Part shown: piece after piece, positions 60,518 to 64,000 of the stretch
How the letters are laid out: each line of letters opens with the position of its first letter
Position numbering within the stretch: the stretch's first letter is position 1
DNA from: Paragyromitra xinjiangensis
Lineage: Eukaryota > Ascomycota > Pezizomycetes > Pezizales > Discinaceae
Direction: 5' to 3'
DNA: 64,000 nt
Assembly (NCBI GenBank): GCA_038503065.1
Contig: JBCAMK010000008.1
Span: 1,550,001 to 1,614,000 of the forward strand
Notes under the pieces: model-generated
What the model was told of the DNA's origin: nothing
The model's database searches: none
The model's input: only the letters and a program-made list of their open reading frames with translations
Program-made: the position numbers and the translations under genes

Positions 60518-63028
60518 ATGCCTTCACTCGTGCCTCTCTTGTCTCCCAACTCGAGCATGCCTTCCTCGACTCCGGTTAGCTCGAAAAAGGCCCCGAAAAA
60601 GCTCCGCCGCAAGAACCCCCCACCTTCATTGAACACAAACCACCAGAAACTTCCATCTTCTGCAGGTTCCTCCACATACGACCTTCCTAAGTCACGGCCT
60701 TCTTCAAGCAAGTCTTCCCGTAGTCTCAATAACGGAAATGGCTGGTTTGCTTCACCTCCAACTCCACATCCAACTACTAGTACAAACGGAAGAAGAAAGA
60801 GCGAATCACAGGTTGATTGGTCGCCGGAAGAATTCCCCTTCAGGCCACCACCCTTGCCAATATCAGTAAATGGAATGATGACACCCCCAGAGTCTGGCTC
60901 CCCGAACCTAGCGCATCGGAAATCGCAGGGATTGCAGGAACAGCATCACAACCCATCACTATCGGGATCCTCCGCGTACAACTCACCACTTGCGCTATCA
61001 AAGCAAGACAACTCTCCGATAAAACAGACATTGATATCGCCGCCTCCTAAAATGGTCAGAGGAAAGGGCAAAGATGCGTTCAAAGCGTTCTCGTATGATT
61101 CATACAATAACATGCCTGTTTCCCCACCACCGCAATCCCCCCCACCGAATTCTATTCCACCGACATACCTCGGGACTGCTCAGTACCCCAACAACTTGCT
61201 CCAACAGCCCACAACACCGAAAAGAGTACAGTCTTTCCCTACTCCATTGAATACAAACCTAGTACCGCCGACTCCTGCACAACTGAGCCTAATGGGTCGC
61301 ACACCGAATGGCTCACCCATTCTCCCGCCTCTACCTTCATTCCAATCTGGCGGGTTCGGTTTTGATTTGCCAAATACAAACACTAATAATCAGTTTGCGC
61401 AACCTAAGCTTTCCCCGACATATCCAGGCCGTCAGCGCTATAAGCCAGTATCAGCTCCACTCCCTTCTCCCGAGGCGCCCCCAGTCCCGCAAAGACGTAG
61501 ACCAACGGTATTCGTGGAGCCGGAAACCCAATCACCCGTGCTAGATTCGCCTTTGGTGGATTCACCTTTGGTGCAGTCGCCTGGCGATTACATTTTCCAC
61601 GCTCTTACTGCCGAAGAGCCGATCATCCTACCATCGTCAGCCGAACAAACGCCTGAACCATCCCCCCCCACAACCAGCGCGGAATTCACGCAACCCCCAA
61701 CAAAAGGCCGTGCTCGTAGAAAGTCTGATGCAGTAAGCTCTTTCCTTGGTGGATGGAAGCTAGCAATGATGGGAGGCAGCAATGCAGCTACAACCTCAAG
61801 CAACGATAAAGCGGCCAGCAGCAGCGAAAGTGACGCACCGCCAGTTGGCGTTGGCGATGGCGGTGGATGGATCCATAGGCGCAAAGGAAGCTTTTCAAGC
61901 ACCCGCCCGCCTAGTAGGGAGAAATCGAAGCACAATGCATACGCCCAGGAATACAAAGAGTTTCGGGCGCAGAAGCAGGCAGAAAGCGTGTCATCAAAAA
62001 GATCATCGGCGTCATCAAAAGAGGGTAGTCCGGCTACTAGCCCTGTTGATGGAACTGGTGTTAGTGCAATATTGGGAAACTTGTCTACGAGGGAGCGATT
62101 TGGAGAGAAGATGAAGGCGGCCGAAGGTCGGCAAACGAAACGAGAGAGTGATAGCGAAACTAAGGCGAAGGCCCAACACGTAAATGTTCACCCCGCGGGT
62201 GTTGAGCCAGCGACGATTGAAGCGAGTGAGGTTGTGAGCTTAGATGTAGCAGTAAGGCAGATGAAACTGTTGGAAGAGCAGTTGAAGAAAAGGAGACCTC
62301 TTAGCCCGCCAGATTCCAGAGATGGGGAAAAACCTGCCCCTGTTGGAAGCGGTGAGAGTGATAAAGGTTACCACGCAGGCTCGGAATATAGCCTCACAAA
62401 TACAACCGCAAGCACCCCATTGAACTCCCGACAGAATTCGGCGCAAAATTCAGGCACTTCTTCTCCTGCTGGCAGCATAAATCAAAAATCCCAGCTTCAT
62501 TTCGCACCCCGCCCGCCACTGGCAAAACAAAAGACTGCTGAGTCTATGGGCAAGGGTAAATCCCGCTCCCCACTGCGAAATGAAATCGACTCCGATAGTG
62601 TCTCTTCAGGCTCCGAAGATAAGAAACGAGAACGCTCAAAGAGTTCGTCAAGACACTCTGCAAACTCAGCCCAACCACCACCGTCAGAGTATTTGGGCAG
62701 ACCAAAAAGTTCCGGTACAGGGTTGGAGACGCTAGAGTCGGGATCAAGGCCGCCAACACCACCAAAGCCAATTGCGAAGCTGTTTGTTATCTGCTGCAGG
62801 TGCAAGTACTGGCATGACTTACCGAGTGTTATGTACCGCGGGATGGTGGAGAACGGTGGCGCAACGAGGTGTCCGTACTGTTTGCACGGGATGGAGACTT
62901 CGTGTTGTTCTGGGTATGTTTTTTCTCCACTTCCCCTAATAGTTAAAGCTAAAAGCTAACCATGAGGTTTTAGTTATACATGCGTGGTCTACATGCACCA
63001 GAAACACCATGGACCGCCACTGGCTTAG
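60518..63028 (+). CDS. long disordered fungal protein with C-terminal Cys-rich (CCxC...CPYC...CC) domain
   Basis: Two exons, 60518-62913 and 62974-63028, across a 60-bp intron (GTATGT...GCTAAC...TTTTAG), giving 816 residues. Reading through the intron would give an alternative tail (YVFSPLPLIVK) that loses the conserved-looking end. Residues 1-750 are Ser/Pro/Asn-rich and low complexity, with SPP/TPP motifs (possible phosphorylation sites), a repeated LDSPLVDSPLVQSP and a predicted helix near VAVRQMKLLEEQLKKRR. Residues 754-816 form a compact domain: LFVICCRCKYWHDLPS, then RCPYCLHGMETSCC, then VVYMHQKHH. The spaced Cys/His suggest zinc binding. I recall this C-terminal pattern from uncharacterised conserved ascomycete proteins but know no function. 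The ATG follows a C/T-rich leader. Confidence 0.82.
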
Positions 63029-63927
63029 TTTAGCTGCAGCCTTTCAACGAATTTATGATTGGAGTTTTTTGAGGCGCGTGGTGGGGATATTTTAATCAGC
63101 TTTGCTTTTCTCTTCTTTCTCTTCATTAATACCTTCTTTTGGCATTCCATTTTTTGTTGCAGTGGGCGAGTTGCATACATAGCATTTGGAGTATAAGTAC
63201 ATATACATTATGGCGAGAGCGGTGGAGGCATTGGAGATGCAACCATCATTTTGACTAATTTTCTTGTTTGTACGTTTTTGTAACTTGGTTGTACTTTTTT
63301 GAGGGAGGAGGGCAGATGAAATAATGGAAGTGTTTGAGTGCTGGTGATAGAAAAGTGGAAGCAATGAAGTGATGAAGGGGTATGAGGGGCAATTTAGGTA
63401 TCTTGATAATTGATATTCTGGTTTCTTGGTTTCTTGGTTTCTTGGTATGAGTTTTATGGTTTTGAGCGTTTGGTCGTCCGAAGTTAGTTCGTGAGAATAG
63501 GAAGCATAAAGCTAGGGACTATGTACTAATTCGATGCCTTAACCGCTCTCACAAGTAAAGAGAGCTACTAAGGGAGTTCGATAGTCAAAGAGCCAGGCAC
63601 GTGATAATAGCGAGTGACCATTTATGATCCTGTGTCACAGGGTGGAAGAATGGTTATTAGGTGAGCAGCAGACCAATAGAAGTACCGGTGCTGCACTAGG
63701 GGGTATACATAATTACATTTCAGGGATGATTGGGGTAAGAAGCCAATAGTTGATGGAACATCAACCAAAGTCGTATGGGCGTCCACAAATATAGCCTTTT
63801 TACATACCCAGATCTCATTACCGTTTATTATTCTATTACCATATGAAGCCCTCATACCCAAACCCCAAACCCCATAAAGATGCCCTTTTAATTGAACACG
63901 ATAACCAGGTGTTCATGTGAACTAATA
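63029..63927. other. 3' flanks of two convergent genes
   Basis: 63060-63480 is T/G-rich on the + strand, with a (GGTTTCTT)n repeat at 63419-63446; this is the 3' region of the preceding gene. The rest is non-coding. Confidence 0.5.
63419..63446. repeat. GGTTTCTT tandem repeat
   Basis: Three consecutive units in the 3' flank of the 60.5-kb gene. Confidence 0.85.
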
Positions 63928-64000
63928 TCATCTCCTCTTCCTCGAAAACCTCCCCCCACCATTCCCCGCCTTCGCTCCTTTACTCCCCCTGATATTCAAC
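63928..64000 (-). CDS. possible C-terminus of a protein running off the window
   Basis: On the minus strand a frame open from the window edge ends at TGA 63930-63928. It encodes a Gly/Lys/Arg-rich tail (GGGRFSRKRR) of the kind found at the ends of nucleolar or RNA-binding proteins. Only 23 codons are visible, so this rests on composition alone. Confidence 0.35.
   Translation of the reverse strand, partial: LNIRGSKGAKAGNGGGRFSRKRR

Noticed and set aside
1..64000. CRISPR arrays, rRNA genes, prokaryotic operons or a secondary-metabolite cluster
   Set aside because: No direct-repeat/spacer array, no rRNA sequence, no PKS/NRPS/terpene genes; the gene set and introns are eukaryotic.

Overview
The window is nuclear DNA of a filamentous ascomycete (Pezizomycotina). 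The genes carry short spliceosomal introns, mostly 49-89 bp, with GT...AG ends and clear branch sites (TACTAAC, TGCTAAC, CGCTAAC). The best-recognised products are a Kin4/KfsA-type kinase ending in the conserved MDFFRRRG tail, L-arabinitol 4-dehydrogenase, a split-finger SFP1 factor and the tandem-HtrA protease Nma111. Only about ten protein genes lie in 64 kb, separated by 2-8 kb of low-coding DNA with decayed and non-autonomous mobile elements. Such a spread-out genome would fit a Pezizomycete (truffle or morel relatives), but that placement is inference.

Layout. 1-466: 3' end of a class I/II aminotransferase (+). 2244-5793: NMA111 (-), two exons. 5.8-12.1 kb: long non-coding stretch with a nested transposon pair (a MULE-type MITE inside a hAT-type MITE). 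12156-13311: unrecognised two-exon gene (-). 14915-18341: KIN4/KfsA kinase (-), four exons. 22094-22252: tRNA-Gly(GCC) and initiator tRNA-Met five bases apart (-). 25684-26558: signal-peptide, single-pass membrane protein (-). 29246-29368: small hairpin MITE. 33174-35066: amidase (+), three exons. 35849-35929: tRNA-Leu(CAG) (-). 37.6 kb and 51.9-52.5 kb: Tc1/mariner-type MITEs. 43650-45463: SFP1-type C2H2 factor (+), four exons. 53640-54381: small membrane protein with two PPEY motifs (-). 56419-57680: L-arabinitol 4-dehydrogenase (+), three exons. 60518-63028: long disordered protein with a C-terminal Cys-rich domain (+). 63928-64000: possible C-terminus of a further gene (-).

The genes do not form a visible cluster. 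They are unlinked housekeeping or regulatory functions: nuclear quality-control protease, mitotic/septation kinase, growth and ribosome-biogenesis transcription factor, pentose catabolism, amide hydrolysis. I see no secondary-metabolite cluster, CRISPR array, rRNA gene or intact autonomous transposon. The most unusual structures are non-coding: the nested MITEs with a small ORF ending exactly at a TIR, the probable dicistronic tRNA unit, and the excess of the palindrome TACATGTA in intergenic DNA.

Exon coordinates were derived by hand from splice signals, reading frame and remembered family conservation. No alignment or transcript evidence was available.
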